Assembly: GCF_029277445.1 (NCBI RefSeq)
Contig: NZ_CP119566.1
Span: forward strand, 3,536,001 to 3,600,000
Length of the DNA stretch: 64,000 bases
Source: Pararhizobium qamdonense
GTDB lineage: Bacteria; Pseudomonadota; Alphaproteobacteria; Rhizobiales; Rhizobiaceae
Direction of reading: 5' to 3'
In this document: positions 51,751-63,279 of the stretch, piece by piece
Layout of the letters: every line of letters starts with the position of its first letter
Numbering within the stretch: position 1 is the first letter of the stretch
Made by a program: the position numbers and the translations under genes
Notes under the pieces: generated by a model
Told to the model about the DNA's origin: nothing
Databases searched by the model: none
Seen by the model: the letters and a program-made list of their open reading frames with translations, nothing else

Positions 51751-52497
51751 TTATGTCTTCCGCCGGAAGATGAAAATCCCGCTGATGACGACCAGGGCGG
51801 CAGCCAGCCCGTACCAGGTCATCGCATATTGCAGATGGCTGTTGGGCAGATCGAACTGCGTCACGCCGCCGATCGGCATGCCGCCGTCATGCGCCGTCGC
51901 ATCGGCATCGATGAAGAAGGGCTCGACCTTGGCGGGATCGAGGCCGGCGCTCGATGCCATGACATCGAGATCCTTCCAGTAGAAGATGTTCTTGGCGATA
52001 TCATTGTCCGGCACGGCCCAGGAAGGTTTTTCCAGAAGCTTGGCGCGCGACAGCCCGGTGACGGTCTGCTCGCCGGTCAGCTGGCCCTGCTTGCGCATTT
52101 CCGGTTCCTTCGCCTCGAAGGTGACGAAGCCGCGATTGACGAGAACGATCCGGCCATCGCTCAGCTCAAGCGGCGTATAGACGTAATAGCCGGTGCGGCC
52201 GCCAAAGGTGGCGAAGAAATGCCGTTCCTTGTTGTTGAGATAGGTGCCAGTGACGCGCACCGTGCGGTAATCGACGTCGTCTCCGGCCTTGGCCAGAGCC
52301 TCGATGGCCGCAAGGTCAACGGGCGGTGCCGCGCGCCGCTCCGCAATCGAGGCCAGAAGCCCCTCTTTCCAGGCCAGCCGTTCCATCTGCCATGTGCCGA
52401 GCGCCAGGAGGATCGCCAGCGCGACGAGGACCAGCACGATGCCGGCGATGCGGCCGACCAGACCGCCGCCCTTCTTCGTTGACACGCTATCAGCCAC
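51751..52497 (-). CDS. SURF1-family cytochrome oxidase assembly protein
   Basis: A 248-residue inner-membrane protein with two helices, one near the N-terminus (GIVLVLVALAILLALGTWQ) and one at the C-terminus (YGLAAALVVISGIFIFRR), and a periplasmic loop. The SURF1 signature is LGTWQMERLAWKE, GTYLNNKERHF, VLVNRGFVTFE and NSHLQYAMTWYGLA. It helps heme A insertion into CtaD. GTG 52497 with GGCGAGAT upstream is the likely start, overlapping the DUF983 gene by eight bases; GTG 52485 is an alternative. Confidence 0.92.
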   Translation of the reverse strand: MADSVSTKKGGGLVGRIAGIVLVLVALAILLALGTWQMERLAWKEGLLASIAERRAAPPVDLAAIEALAKAGDDVDYRTVRVTGTYLNNKERHFFATFGGRTGYYVYTPLELSDGRIVLVNRGFVTFEAKEPEMRKQGQLTGEQTVTGLSRAKLLEKPSWAVPDNDIAKNIFYWKDLDVMASSAGLDPAKVEPFFIDADATAHDGGMPIGGVTQFDLPNSHLQYAMTWYGLAAALVVISGIFIFRRKT

Positions 52498-52873
52498 GAT
52501 CGATCTCGCCCTGGCGCGCATTGTTGCGGAACTGGACATTGATGAGCACGCCCTTGAGCATGCGCATCAGCGCCAGGCTGAAGACGATGGCGAGCGGAAT
52601 CCACAACAGGAAATGCACCCAGAGCGGCGGATTGATATTGACCTCCATCCAGAGTGCTGCGCCCACAACGACGAAACCGACGATCAGGATGACGAACACC
52701 ACCGGCCCATCGCCGGCATCGGCAAAGCCGTAATCCAGGCCGCAATTGGCGCAGGCCGGCTTCAATGTCAAAAAGCCGTCAAACAGCTTGCCCTGCCCGC
52801 AGCGCGGGCAAAGCCCCTTGAGCCCGGCCCTCACCGGCTCGACCGGTGGAAAATGTGCGCTGTCTTCGTTCAT
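52490..52873 (-). CDS. DUF983 protein of the oxidase cluster
   Basis: A 127-residue protein with a CxxC...CxxC zinc-ribbon-like start (GLCPRCGQGKLFDGFLTLKPACANCGLDYGF) followed by two membrane helices (PVVFVILIVGFVVVGAALW and LLWIPLAIVFSLALMR). DUF983 proteins are regularly encoded next to ctaG/ctaE/SURF1 in Alphaproteobacteria and are presumed oxidase-assembly factors. It overlaps SURF1. A toxin-antitoxin module separates it from ctaE here, which is unusual (132 bases to the antitoxin stop). Confidence 0.88.
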   Translation of the reverse strand: MNEDSAHFPPVEPVRAGLKGLCPRCGQGKLFDGFLTLKPACANCGLDYGFADAGDGPVVFVILIVGFVVVGAALWMEVNINPPLWVHFLLWIPLAIVFSLALMRMLKGVLINVQFRNNARQGEIDRG

Positions 52874-53005
52874 CCGGTTCTTCCAAACTGTTCGCGGCGG
52901 CTGTGTGCCAAGGAGTCAGCCGACTACGTAACCCCAGCGCCCGCCTTCGTCCAAGGGCAAAGCCTGCGACAAAGACGCATCGTGCGACGGGGAGCAAAGT
53001 TGCAC

Positions 53006-53299
53006 TCAAGGTGTTGGGCGATCGGCAACAATCGTCATCTTCAACCCGAGCGTATTAACGATCTTGTGGAGCGTTTCAAACCGGGCCTTCGATCCGCCCC
53101 GCAGCGACTTGTAGAGGCTTTCACGGCCAAGCCCCGAGGCCCTCGCAATCTCAGTCATTCCGCGCGCCTTGGCGACATCACCCAGAGCTGCGATGAAGAC
53201 ATCGGGATTGTCATCTTCCATCGCAGCCGTGAGATATTCGGCGACAAGGTCATCGTCATCGAGAAACTCGGATGCGTCAAATCTGGAGACCGTTGTCAT
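53006..53299 (-). CDS. HigA-like antitoxin
   Basis: A 97-residue antitoxin with a helix-turn-helix: DVFIAALGDVAKARGMTEIARASGLGRESLYKSLRGGSKARFETLHKIVNTLG, the DNA-binding domain of the addiction-module antidote family (TIGR02684-like). The N-terminal MTTVSRFDASEFLDDDDLVAEYLTAAM should contact the toxin. Order is toxin first, antitoxin second, as in higBA; the gap is 11 bases. It should repress the promoter upstream of the toxin through the GTATCC-GAAA-GGATAC palindrome. Confidence 0.9.
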   Translation of the reverse strand: MTTVSRFDASEFLDDDDLVAEYLTAAMEDDNPDVFIAALGDVAKARGMTEIARASGLGRESLYKSLRGGSKARFETLHKIVNTLGLKMTIVADRPTP

Positions 53300-53310
53300 G
53301 ATTTATCCTT

Positions 53311-53601
53311 CTAAAGCGACTTCGCCATCTTCAATGCGGCTGCTATGTCCCGCTTCTGGCTGGACTTGTCGCCCCCGGCGAGTAGGAGATAGACAACGTC
53401 GCCACGCCGTTTGAAATACAAGCGATACCCTGGTCCATAATGGATCCGCATTTCCGAGACACCCTCGCCAACCGGTGCGCAGTCTCCCAGATTGCCGAAC
53501 TCGGCGGAGCGTATCCGCGCAAGAATTCTGGCCTTCGCCTTCACGTCCCGCAGCGAAAACAGCCAATCCTTGAACACATCGGTTGTTTCAAATACGAGCA
53601 T
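53311..53601 (-). CDS. HigB/RelE-superfamily toxin
   Basis: A 96-residue toxin of the RelE/ParE superfamily, addiction-module killer type (TIGR02683-like): MLVFETTDVFKDWLFSLRDVKAKARILARIRSAEFGNLGDC, GVSEMRIHYGPGYRLYFKRRGDVVYLLLAGGDKSSQKRDI. The RIHYGPGYRLYF and LLAGGDKSSQ segments are highly characteristic. These act as ribosome-dependent mRNA interferases or in related roles. ATG 53601 is preferred; a TTG at 53607 lies inside the -10 box. It sits directly downstream of ctaE with its own promoter. Confidence 0.9.
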   Translation of the reverse strand: MLVFETTDVFKDWLFSLRDVKAKARILARIRSAEFGNLGDCAPVGEGVSEMRIHYGPGYRLYFKRRGDVVYLLLAGGDKSSQKRDIAAALKMAKSL

Positions 53602-53606
53602 GATCA

Positions 53607-53635
53607 ATCGTATCCGAAAGGATACATTCCGTCAA
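53607..53635 (-). promoter_or_regulatory. TA promoter with palindromic operator
   Basis: On minus: TTGACG (53630-53635) and TACGAT (53607-53612) spaced exactly 17 bases form a sigma-70-like promoter. The perfect inverted repeat GTATCC-GAAA-GGATAC (53610-53625) lies in the spacer and -10, ideal for repression by the antitoxin. Transcription would begin at about 53600, essentially at the toxin ATG, implying a leaderless or near-leaderless mRNA. Confidence 0.6.
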
Positions 53636-53655
53636 TTTACCCTCAGCCATCGCTT

Positions 53656-53685
53656 CAAACAGAAACGGCCACATTGCTGCGGCCG
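53656..53685 (-). terminator. Terminator-like hairpin after ctaE
   Basis: On minus: CGGCCGC and GTGGCCG (one G.T pair) with a six-base loop, followed by TTTCTGTTT. It sits between the ctaE stop (53711) and the TA promoter, so oxidase transcription may end here. Confidence 0.5.
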
Positions 53686-53710
53686 CCCGAAAATTTTGTG
53701 TGTCGTCCGA

Positions 53711-54586
53711 TCAGCCGTGGATCGGGGCACCCCAGCCGCCCCAGACGTAGATCGAGAAGAACAGGAAGAGCCAGACCACGTCGACGAAATGCCAGTACCA
53801 GGCGGCGGCTTCGAAGCCGAAATGCTGCTTGGGGGTAAAGTCGCCCTTCAGCGCGCGGATCAGGCAGATGGCGAGGAAGATCGTGCCGACCAGGACGTGG
53901 AAACCATGGAAGCCGGTCGCCATGAAGAAAGTCGCGCCGTAGATCGAATCCTTGAAGGCGAACGGAGCGTGGACATATTCGTAGGCCTGAACGCCCGAGA
54001 ACAGGATGCCGAGCAGGACCGTCAGCGTCAGGCCGTTGATCAGGCCCTTGCGGTCGCCGTGCAGCAGGGCGTGGTGCGCCCAGGTGACCGTGGTGCCGGA
54101 CAGAAGCAGGATGACGGTGTTGTAGAGCGGCAGGTGCCAGGGATCGAGAACCTCGATGCCCTTGGGCGGCCATGTGCCGCCGGTGAAGGCGGCGCGGGTG
54201 GCCTGGATGGCCTCGCCCGGAAACAGGCTGGCATCGAAATAGGCCCAGAACCAGGCGACGAAGAACATCACTTCCGAAGCGATGAACATGATCATGCCGT
54301 AACGCAGGTGCAGCGACACGACGCGGGTATGATGCCCCTCATGCGCTTCCTTGATCGTGTCGGCCCACCAGCCATACATCGTGTAGAGCACGACGGCGAG
54401 GCCGATGAAGAAGAACCACGGATGCGCCCAGTTCAGGCCGAACAGGTGCAGCGTGCCGCCCGACAGGTATCGCATATAGCCGACGCCGCCAAAGGCCATG
54501 ACGAAGGCGCCGATCGAGGCGATCAGCGGCCAGGGGCTCGGATCGATGATGTGGTAGTCGTGATTTTTCTGGTGCGCATCGGCCAT
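53711..54586 (-). CDS. ctaE: Cytochrome c oxidase subunit III
   Basis: A 291-residue membrane subunit of the aa3 cytochrome c oxidase with about seven helices. Seen: [18 protein letters not shown] near the start, [45 protein letters not shown] (the conserved Glu helix), [32 protein letters not shown] and [21 protein letters not shown]. The length fits. It follows ctaG with a 65-base gap; a terminator-like hairpin and a TA module follow. Confidence 0.96.
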   Translation of the reverse strand: MADAHQKNHDYHIIDPSPWPLIASIGAFVMAFGGVGYMRYLSGGTLHLFGLNWAHPWFFFIGLAVVLYTMYGWWADTIKEAHEGHHTRVVSLHLRYGMIMFIASEVMFFVAWFWAYFDASLFPGEAIQATRAAFTGGTWPPKGIEVLDPWHLPLYNTVILLLSGTTVTWAHHALLHGDRKGLINGLTLTVLLGILFSGVQAYEYVHAPFAFKDSIYGATFFMATGFHGFHVLVGTIFLAICLIRALKGDFTPKQHFGFEAAAWYWHFVDVVWLFLFFSIYVWGGWGAPIHG

Positions 54587-54651
54587 GTGGACTATCCCCG
54601 ATAAGTCTTTCTCATGTCGTCATTTCCGGCTTAGCCGAAAACTGTGATCTG

Positions 54652-55260
54652 TCAAAGTTTTCTGTCAGTTTCGGCAGGTTTTGCCTTGAGCGCCGCGACC
54701 GGCTTCGACGGCTCGCGGGCGTAGAATGTGTAGGAGAGCGTCAGCGTGTTGATCCCCTTGGTCTCAACCGCCTTGACGATTTCCGGATCGATGAAGAACA
54801 CCACCGGCATCTTCAGGTCTTCGCCTGGCTGCAGCGTCGTCTCGGTAAAGCAGAAGCACTCGACCTTGTTGAAATAGGCGCCGGCCGCCATCGGCGTGAC
54901 GTTGAAGACCGCCTGACCGGTCGTCGCTTTCTTCGCCACATTGGTTGCTTCGAACTCGACCTGCACGGTTTCGCCGATCTTCAGTTCGATCTCGCGCTGC
55001 ACGGGCTTGAACACCCAGGGCAGATCGGATGCGATATTGGCATCGAACGTCACCTTGATCTTCCGGTCGAGGATGACGTCGGAGGCCTGCTCGACGCGTT
55101 TGGTCGTGCCGTTATAGCCTGTCACCCGGCAGAACATGTCGTAGAGCGGCACGGCGGCATAGGCCATGCCGGTCATGCCGACGACGAAGGCGATGCAGGA
55201 GGCGACGATGACGCCGTTTGCCCGCTCCTTCTTCTGCTCCGGTGTTTTGATCGGGGCCAT
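54652..55260 (-). CDS. ctaG: Cytochrome oxidase assembly protein CtaG/Cox11
   Basis: A 202-residue copper chaperone that inserts CuB into subunit I. A single N-terminal membrane helix ([37 protein letters not shown]) is followed by a periplasmic domain with the copper-binding [14 protein letters not shown] (CxC). The start and length are typical of Cox11. It lies nine bases after the small CoxF-like gene and precedes ctaE, the usual rhizobial order. Confidence 0.95.
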   Translation of the reverse strand: MAPIKTPEQKKERANGVIVASCIAFVVGMTGMAYAAVPLYDMFCRVTGYNGTTKRVEQASDVILDRKIKVTFDANIASDLPWVFKPVQREIELKIGETVQVEFEATNVAKKATTGQAVFNVTPMAAGAYFNKVECFCFTETTLQPGEDLKMPVVFFIDPEIVKAVETKGINTLTLSYTFYAREPSKPVAALKAKPAETDRKL

Positions 55261-55269
55261 GATCTCTCC

Positions 55270-55410
55270 CTATTGAACCATGCCGTTGCTGAACTTGATC
55301 AGCGTTACGACATAGAAAATGGCAACGAGACCGAAGAGGACCGCACCCAGCGCGATATTGCGGCCGCGGCGCGACTTCTTCTGGGCGTCCGTGAGTGTCA
55401 CGAGTTCCAT
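55270..55410 (-). CDS. CoxF-like small membrane protein
   Basis: A 46-residue protein, too small for many gene finders: [20 protein letters not shown], then one membrane helix (LGAVLFGLVAIFYVVTLIKF) and a short tail. A basic N-terminus and one helix between ctaB and ctaG are characteristic of the CoxF/cytochrome-oxidase-associated small protein in Rhizobiales. Its ATG overlaps the ctaB stop (TGATG) and it ends nine bases before ctaG, so it is clearly part of the operon. The role is presumably in oxidase assembly. Confidence 0.82.
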   Translation of the reverse strand: MELVTLTDAQKKSRRGRNIALGAVLFGLVAIFYVVTLIKFSNGMVQ

Positions 55411-56366
55411 CAGGCAACCTTTCCGGCAGTAAGCCACAGCGTGGCAATCAGATGATCGACCATCAGCGCGGAGAAGATCGCGAAGAGATAGAGGATCGAA
55501 AATGCAAAGAGCTTCTTGGCCGGCACCATCTTCTCGTCCCCTTCCGGCATGCGGTGCACGCCGATGGAGTACCAGATGAAGCCGAGGCCAAGCGCTGCGG
55601 CAAAAGCGCCGTAATAGGTGCTCGAGAACCCGAGGATCGTCGGCACAACGCCGATGATCGCGGTGAGCACGGCATAGATGACGATCTGCGTCTTGGTGGT
55701 CGCCTCGCCCGAGACATTCGGCAGCATCGGCACGCCGACGGCGCCGTAATCGCGCATCTTGAACAGGGCGAGCGCCCAGAAATGGGCCGGCGTCCACAGG
55801 AAGGTGATGAGGAAGAGCACGATGCTCTCGATGGCGATACCATTGGTGACGCAAGCCCAGCCGATCATCGGCGGGAATGCGCCGGCAGCACCGCCGATGA
55901 CGATGTTCTGCGGCGTCGAGCGCTTCAGCCACATCGTGTAGATCACCACATAGAAGAAGATCGTGAATGCGAGCAGGCCGGCCGACAGCCAGTTGACGAC
56001 GATGCCGAGAATGCAGACGGAAAAGGCAGACAGCGTCATGCCGAACGACAGCGCTTCCTGCGCCGTGATCTTGCCAGACGGGATCGGCCGCTTTGCCGTA
56101 CGGGTCATGACAGCGTCAATATCCGCGTCGTACCACATGTTGAGGGCGCCGGACGCTCCAGCACCCACGGCGATACAGAGGATCGCAATGAAACCGATGA
56201 ACGGGTTGATGTGCCCGGGTGCCATCACCATGCCGGCGAGACCCGTGAACACCACCAGCGACATGACGCGCGGCTTCAGCAGCTCGAAATAATCGCGCGC
56301 AGAGGCCTCAGAGAGACGAACGCCGCCTTCCGTGCCGATTGCTTCGTGATTGTCGATAACCTGCAT
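55410..56366 (-). CDS. ctaB: Protoheme IX farnesyltransferase
   Basis: A 318-residue UbiA-superfamily prenyltransferase (COX10) that makes heme O for heme A. The substrate-binding motifs are [23 protein letters not shown] (Asp-rich first motif) and [15 protein letters not shown] (second); about eight helices. ATG 56366 with GGAAC upstream gives the family N-terminus ([26 protein letters not shown]); the frame is open further but runs into a REP element. It precedes the CoxF-like gene with overlap and lies downstream of ctaD across a REP pair. Confidence 0.95.
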   Translation of the reverse strand: MQVIDNHEAIGTEGGVRLSEASARDYFELLKPRVMSLVVFTGLAGMVMAPGHINPFIGFIAILCIAVGAGASGALNMWYDADIDAVMTRTAKRPIPSGKITAQEALSFGMTLSAFSVCILGIVVNWLSAGLLAFTIFFYVVIYTMWLKRSTPQNIVIGGAAGAFPPMIGWACVTNGIAIESIVLFLITFLWTPAHFWALALFKMRDYGAVGVPMLPNVSGEATTKTQIVIYAVLTAIIGVVPTILGFSSTYYGAFAAALGLGFIWYSIGVHRMPEGDEKMVPAKKLFAFSILYLFAIFSALMVDHLIATLWLTAGKVA

Positions 56367-56456
56367 GTCCGTTCCGTTTCTGTTGTACGGTTCCGGGAGA
56401 GCAGGCCTCATGGCCTGTCTCTCCATCGTCACCGCCGGGCGAGTGTACCCATTGTC

Positions 56457-56549
56457 ATCCTCGGGCCTGACCCGAGGATCCATTCCCAAGCATGCCAGCC
56501 CAGGCATACAGGAGGGAATGGTGTGGATCCTCGGGTCAAGCCCGAGGAT
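56457..56549. repeat. Inverted pair of REP palindromes between ctaD and ctaB
   Basis: CCTCGGGCCTGACCCGAGG (within 56457-56479) and CCTCGGGTCAAGCCCGAGG (within 56527-56549) belong to the same family as the pair at 50205-50315. They sit inside the oxidase operon and could modulate mRNA stability of ctaD. Confidence 0.8.
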
Positions 56550-56660
56550 GACGGAGGGTGGTTTGCCGGGTTTGGCCTAACGAACCATCGCTCCCGGCCG
56601 GTATCAGCTTTCCCTCAAGTCGAGGAGCCGCCGTTTCCGGCGGCCCAGGTTTGCAAGCGC

Positions 56661-59275
<2,615 letters not shown>

Positions 59276-59713
59276 TATAGTGTCTCCCTGGGCGCTTGAT
59301 CAGGATCAAACCGTAACGCAGAATCCTTAGCCATACTGAAGCGCTTCAAACCACAGTTTGATGAACGCCGCAACATCTGTCCATTCAAGCCCATGCGGCA
59401 TTTTGCGCAAACTGTGCTTTTCACACAAACTGTTCAGCCATGCGGCGCCCACCGTTACCGGCAGCGGCTCCATACAGCACGCGCGCCATCCCAGTCTTTC
59501 ACGCCAGTCTTATCGCCCCTATAGCATATATAAGGAACGACCGGCACTCCATCCGCAGCCTATTAAAGCGGCGTTTCACTAAAACCGGACGATTTAGACC
59601 GGTCCAGGAGCCCCATTTCCGCCACACCGGGCTGGAATGTACCGCGCGGGGCTTTTCATTTGCGGCTACGCGCTTCAAGAATAGCCAGACTGATTCTTAA
59701 GTTTGAGGTTTTC
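59276..59713. other. Divergent regulatory region, ctaC / ialB
   Basis: 438 bases between two divergent genes, which must contain the oxidase-operon promoter on minus and the ialB promoter on plus. AT-rich stretches such as TATAGCATATATAAGG (about 59520-59535) are good candidates for promoter elements. No gene or repeat family member was recognised. Confidence 0.4.
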
Positions 59714-60253
59714 ATGGGCCTGTCCCTCCTTTCCCGGCTGCCGATCGCGGCGTTCGGACTTGCTGCCACACTCTTTTCCTATACGGCAGCGGCCCAACAG
59801 CCCGGAGCACAACAGCCAGGTACACCCGGCACCGTGAAATCAAACCATGGTGCGTGGTCGATCGTCTGCGACCAGCCGGCCGGCGCAACCGCCGAACAAT
59901 GCGCGCTGATGCAGAACGTCATTGCCGAGGACCGTCCCGAGGTGGGCCTTTCGGTCGTCGTCCTGAAGACGGCGGACCGCAAGGCGAAGATCCTGCGCGT
60001 GCTTGCTCCGCTCGGCGTTCTCTTGCCGAACGGGCTTGGCCTCAATGTCGATGGCAAGGATATCGGCCGCGCCTATTTCGTCCGCTGCTTCTCCGACGGC
60101 TGCTATGCCGAAGTGGTTCTGGAAGACGAACTCCTGAAAACCTTCCGCTCCGGCGCCCAGGCAACCTTCATCGTCTTCCAGTCTCCGGAAGAAGGCATCG
60201 GTATTCCGGTTGACCTGAAGGGGTTCGGCGAAGGCTACGACGCACTGCCGTAA
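59714..60253 (+). CDS. Invasion-associated locus B (IalB) family protein
   Basis: A 179-residue secreted protein. Signal peptide LLSRLPIAAFGLAATLFSYTAAA, then a Gln/Pro/Gly linker (QQPGAQQPGTPGT) and the IalB domain: HGAWSIVCDQPAG..QCALMQN, LRVLAPLGVLLPNGLGLNVDGK, YFVRCFSDGCYAEVVLED, FIVFQSPEEGIGIPVDLKGF. Conserved cysteines C-C pairs are present. The family is named from Bartonella IalB but is widespread in non-pathogenic Rhizobiales; a general periplasmic role is likely. ATG 59714 is preferred. A RIME-like element follows. Confidence 0.9.
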   Translation: MGLSLLSRLPIAAFGLAATLFSYTAAAQQPGAQQPGTPGTVKSNHGAWSIVCDQPAGATAEQCALMQNVIAEDRPEVGLSVVVLKTADRKAKILRVLAPLGVLLPNGLGLNVDGKDIGRAYFVRCFSDGCYAEVVLEDELLKTFRSGAQATFIVFQSPEEGIGIPVDLKGFGEGYDALP

Positions 60254-60267
60254 GCAGTTTCTTTTTC

Positions 60268-60392
60268 TCTTCTCCCCAGCGGGGAGAAGTGCCGAACGCA
60301 GTGAGGCGATGAGGGGGCCAAGGGCACGGACTGTCTGTGAGGCTCCCCCTCATCCGGCGCGACGCGCCACCTTCTCCCCGCTGGGGAGAAGA
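60268..60392. repeat. RIME-like palindromic repeat
   Basis: CTCTTCTCCCCAGCGGGGAG at the left mirrors CTCCCCGCTGGGGAGAAGAG at the right, with inner GATGAGGGGG/CCCCCTCATC and GGCGCGACGCGCC pairs. It starts 15 bases after the ialB-like stop and may act as its 3'-end structure. Confidence 0.75.
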
Positions 60393-60526
60393 GGAGCCGC
60401 CCGCTTTTTTGCAAAAATGGCAAACCAATGCATCACGGCGGTAGCGTCTCCACATCTGTGCTTGCCCCTTCTCTTACGGGTCCCTAGATAAGCAGGGTCC
60501 CCCTCTGCATATGGAGCCCCTCGCCC

Positions 60527-61942
60527 ATGAACACCGATCTCATCAAACTGTTCGACAGCGACGAGGCTGCCATTCGCGACGTGCTGGCGCAGACCTTGGC
60601 GGGCGCCGATGATGGCGAGCTGTTCATCGAGCATAGCCAGTCGGAATCGCTGTCCTTCGACAATGGCCGCCTGAAGGGCGGCAGCTTCAATACCGATCAG
60701 GGATTTGGCCTGCGGGCGGTTGCCGGCGAAGCCGTTGGTTATGCACATGCGGGCGATCTTTCGCTGTCGGCTTTGAAACGGGCTGCCGATGCGGTCGGCG
60801 CCGTGACGCGCGGTTATTCCGGCACCTATGCGGCCGCGCCCCAGCGCACCAACAAGAAACTCTATGGCGACGAGAACCCCATCGGTGAGCCGAGCTTCGA
60901 GGCCAAGGTTACGCTGCTGCAGGAGATCGATGCCTATCTTCGTGCCAAACACCCGAAGGTCCGCCAGGTGACGGCCTCGATCGCTGCCAGCTGGCAGGTG
61001 GTCGATATCCTGCGCGCCGATGGCGAGCGCATGCATGATATCCGGCCGATGACGCGCCTCAACATCTCCGTCGTGGTCGGCGACGGTGACCGGCAGGAAG
61101 CCGGCTCCTACGGCGTCGGCGGCCGTCGCGGCTTCGGCGATTTCGTTGCTGCCGGCAATTGGCAGAGTGGCGCCGACGAAGCGCTGCGCCAGGCGCTGGT
61201 CAATCTGGACGCCATCGACGCACCGGCCGGAACCATGGATGTGGTTTTGTCCTCCGGCTGGCCGGGCGTCATGCTGCATGAAGCGGTCGGCCATGGCCTG
61301 GAGGGCGATTTCAACCGCAAGAAGACATCGGCTTTTGCCGGGCTGCTCGGTCAACAGGTGGCGGCCAAGGGCGTGACCGTGGTCGATGACGGCACGATCG
61401 AAAGCCGCCGCGGCTCGCTCACCATCGATGACGAGGGCACACCATCCGCCTATAACGTGCTGATCGACGACGGCAAGCTGGTTGGCTATATGCAGGACCG
61501 CCAGAACGCCCGGCTGATGGGCATGAAGGCGACCGGCAACGGGCGGCGCGAATCCTACGCGCATGTGCCGATGCCGCGCATGACCAACACCTATATGCTT
61601 GGCGGCGACAAGAGCCCGGACGAGATCATCGCCTCCGTCAAGAAGGGTATCTATGCGGTTTCCTTCGGCGGCGGCCAGGTGGATATCACCTCGGGCAAGT
61701 TCGTCTTCGGCTGCACCGAGGCCTATCTGATCGACAACGGCAAGATCGGCGCGCCCGTCAAGGGCGCGATGCTGATCGGCAATGGCCCGGACGCCATGCA
61801 GCGGATCACCATGATCGGAAACGATATGAAGCTCGATACCGGCATGGGCAATTGCGGCAAGGGCGGCCAATGGGTCCCCGTCGGCGTCGGCCAGCCGCAT
61901 CTGCGCATGAACGAAATGACCGTTGGCGGCACGCAGGCCTGA
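60527..61942 (+). CDS. tldD: Metalloprotease TldD
   Basis: A 471-residue cytoplasmic protease that, with TldE/PmbA, degrades peptides and processes some ribosomally made peptides. The zinc motif HEAVGHGLEGD gives H251-E252-x3-H256; the later conserved GRRESYAHVPMPRMTNTYM and VFGCTEAYLIDNGKIGAPVKGAMLIGNGP with a third ligand Cys/His are present. The length is normal. It stands alone between a repeat and a converging D,D-carboxypeptidase gene; tldE is not in the window. The region 60393-60526 is promoter. Confidence 0.96.
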   Translation: MNTDLIKLFDSDEAAIRDVLAQTLAGADDGELFIEHSQSESLSFDNGRLKGGSFNTDQGFGLRAVAGEAVGYAHAGDLSLSALKRAADAVGAVTRGYSGTYAAAPQRTNKKLYGDENPIGEPSFEAKVTLLQEIDAYLRAKHPKVRQVTASIAASWQVVDILRADGERMHDIRPMTRLNISVVVGDGDRQEAGSYGVGGRRGFGDFVAAGNWQSGADEALRQALVNLDAIDAPAGTMDVVLSSGWPGVMLHEAVGHGLEGDFNRKKTSAFAGLLGQQVAAKGVTVVDDGTIESRRGSLTIDDEGTPSAYNVLIDDGKLVGYMQDRQNARLMGMKATGNGRRESYAHVPMPRMTNTYMLGGDKSPDEIIASVKKGIYAVSFGGGQVDITSGKFVFGCTEAYLIDNGKIGAPVKGAMLIGNGPDAMQRITMIGNDMKLDTGMGNCGKGGQWVPVGVGQPHLRMNEMTVGGTQA

Positions 61943-62016
61943 TTGAAGAAAGGCCGCATTTTGGAGAGACCGGCAGCAACGACGGCCGGGCTCACCAGTT
62001 GCCAAGCCCCTCCCCG

Positions 62017-63279
62017 TCAGCCGCGTGACGGCAGCAGCATGCAGTCGTAGGAGTGCTGCTTCAGCCAGTTGCAGGCGGCATCCGCCTCGTCGCGGCTGTC
62101 GAACCCGACGAACCGGGCGCGGTAGATGGTGCCGGCCCCTTGGCCGACGGCTTCCGTATAGGGTGAGGCTGATTTCAGCGTATGGCCGGCAACGGAGCGT
62201 GCCTGCGCCAAAAGTGCCCGCGCGGCTTCCTGCGTCGGTGCCGCTGAAATCTGGATCTGCCAGGCACCGGCGGGCAAGATATCCGCCGTCTTTTCCAACT
62301 CGTCCATGACGGCCGGGCGCTCGGCCGGGATTGTCGCGTGCGACGAGGCGATCAGTGCGGCAACGGCGTCGCCGCCCCGGCGCTTGGGGGCGGCAAAGGG
62401 CAATGGGACATCGGACGCACCGAGCGCTGCCACCTCGACCGCGCCACCGGTCTTGGCCGCAGCGAGCAGCGCGCGGCTGCCTGCGTTCGACGCCTTGCCC
62501 AGATGACGGTCGAGAAGGGCTGCCATCTTGTTGTCGCGGCTTTTTGCCGTGCGGCCGCCGAGCACCACGCCGACCACACGCCGGTTGCCATGGCGCACGG
62601 CGCTGACCAGGTTGAAGCCGGAGGCATTGGTATAGCCGGTCTTGATCCCGTCCATGCCGTCATAGCGATACATCAGATTGTTATGGCCACGCACCTTGCG
62701 GCCGCGAAACATGAAGCTCTGCGTCGCAAACAGCCTGTATTCCCTTGGGAAATCCCGCATCAGCGCGATGGCAAGCGTGGACATGTCGCGCGCCGTGGTC
62801 ACCTGGGCCGAGGCCGGCAAGCCGGAGGCATTGATGAAGACGGTGCGGCTCATGCCGAGCTGGCGCGCCTTTTTCGTCATCATCTGGGCAAATCTCGCTT
62901 CCGTGCCGCCGAGCTTTTCCGCCATGGCGGCCGCAGCATCGTTGCCCGAGCGCACGATCATGCCCAGCACTGCCTCGCGCACCGTCAGTTTCATCCCGGC
63001 CTTCAGCCCCAGCCGCATCGGCGGCTTGGCCGCCGCCGTCTTCGACACCTTGATCGTGCTATCCCAATCGATCGTGCCGCGATGAAGCGCCTCGAAAGCA
63101 AGATAGAGCGACATCATCTTGGTGAGCGAGGCCGGATGATTGAGCGTGTCTGGATTTTCCGAGGACAGCACCTTGCCGGTGCGGGCATCGATGATGATTG
63201 CGGCACTGCCGGCCAAGGCCACGGACGGCGCAAGCGCGAATGTCAATATTGCCAAAAGCAGGCAGCGGAAGGTCATCAT
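62017..63279 (-). CDS. D-alanyl-D-alanine carboxypeptidase with SPOR domain
   Basis: A 420-residue penicillin-binding protein (DacA-like, S11). A signal peptide (CLLLAILTFALAPSVALA) is followed by SLTK at 51-54 (catalytic Ser51), SGN in IVRSGNDAAA and KTG in DGIKTGYTN. The last 75 residues form a SPOR domain (WQIQISAAPTQEAARALL.., YRARFVGFDSRDEADAACNWLKQ) that binds denuded septal peptidoglycan, so the enzyme probably works at the division site. ATG 63279 (next ATG 63276) has GGGGG upstream; the longer open frame before it lacks a signal-like start. It converges with tldD. Confidence 0.93.
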   Translation of the reverse strand: MMTFRCLLLAILTFALAPSVALAGSAAIIIDARTGKVLSSENPDTLNHPASLTKMMSLYLAFEALHRGTIDWDSTIKVSKTAAAKPPMRLGLKAGMKLTVREAVLGMIVRSGNDAAAAMAEKLGGTEARFAQMMTKKARQLGMSRTVFINASGLPASAQVTTARDMSTLAIALMRDFPREYRLFATQSFMFRGRKVRGHNNLMYRYDGMDGIKTGYTNASGFNLVSAVRHGNRRVVGVVLGGRTAKSRDNKMAALLDRHLGKASNAGSRALLAAAKTGGAVEVAALGASDVPLPFAAPKRRGGDAVAALIASSHATIPAERPAVMDELEKTADILPAGAWQIQISAAPTQEAARALLAQARSVAGHTLKSASPYTEAVGQGAGTIYRARFVGFDSRDEADAACNWLKQHSYDCMLLPSRG

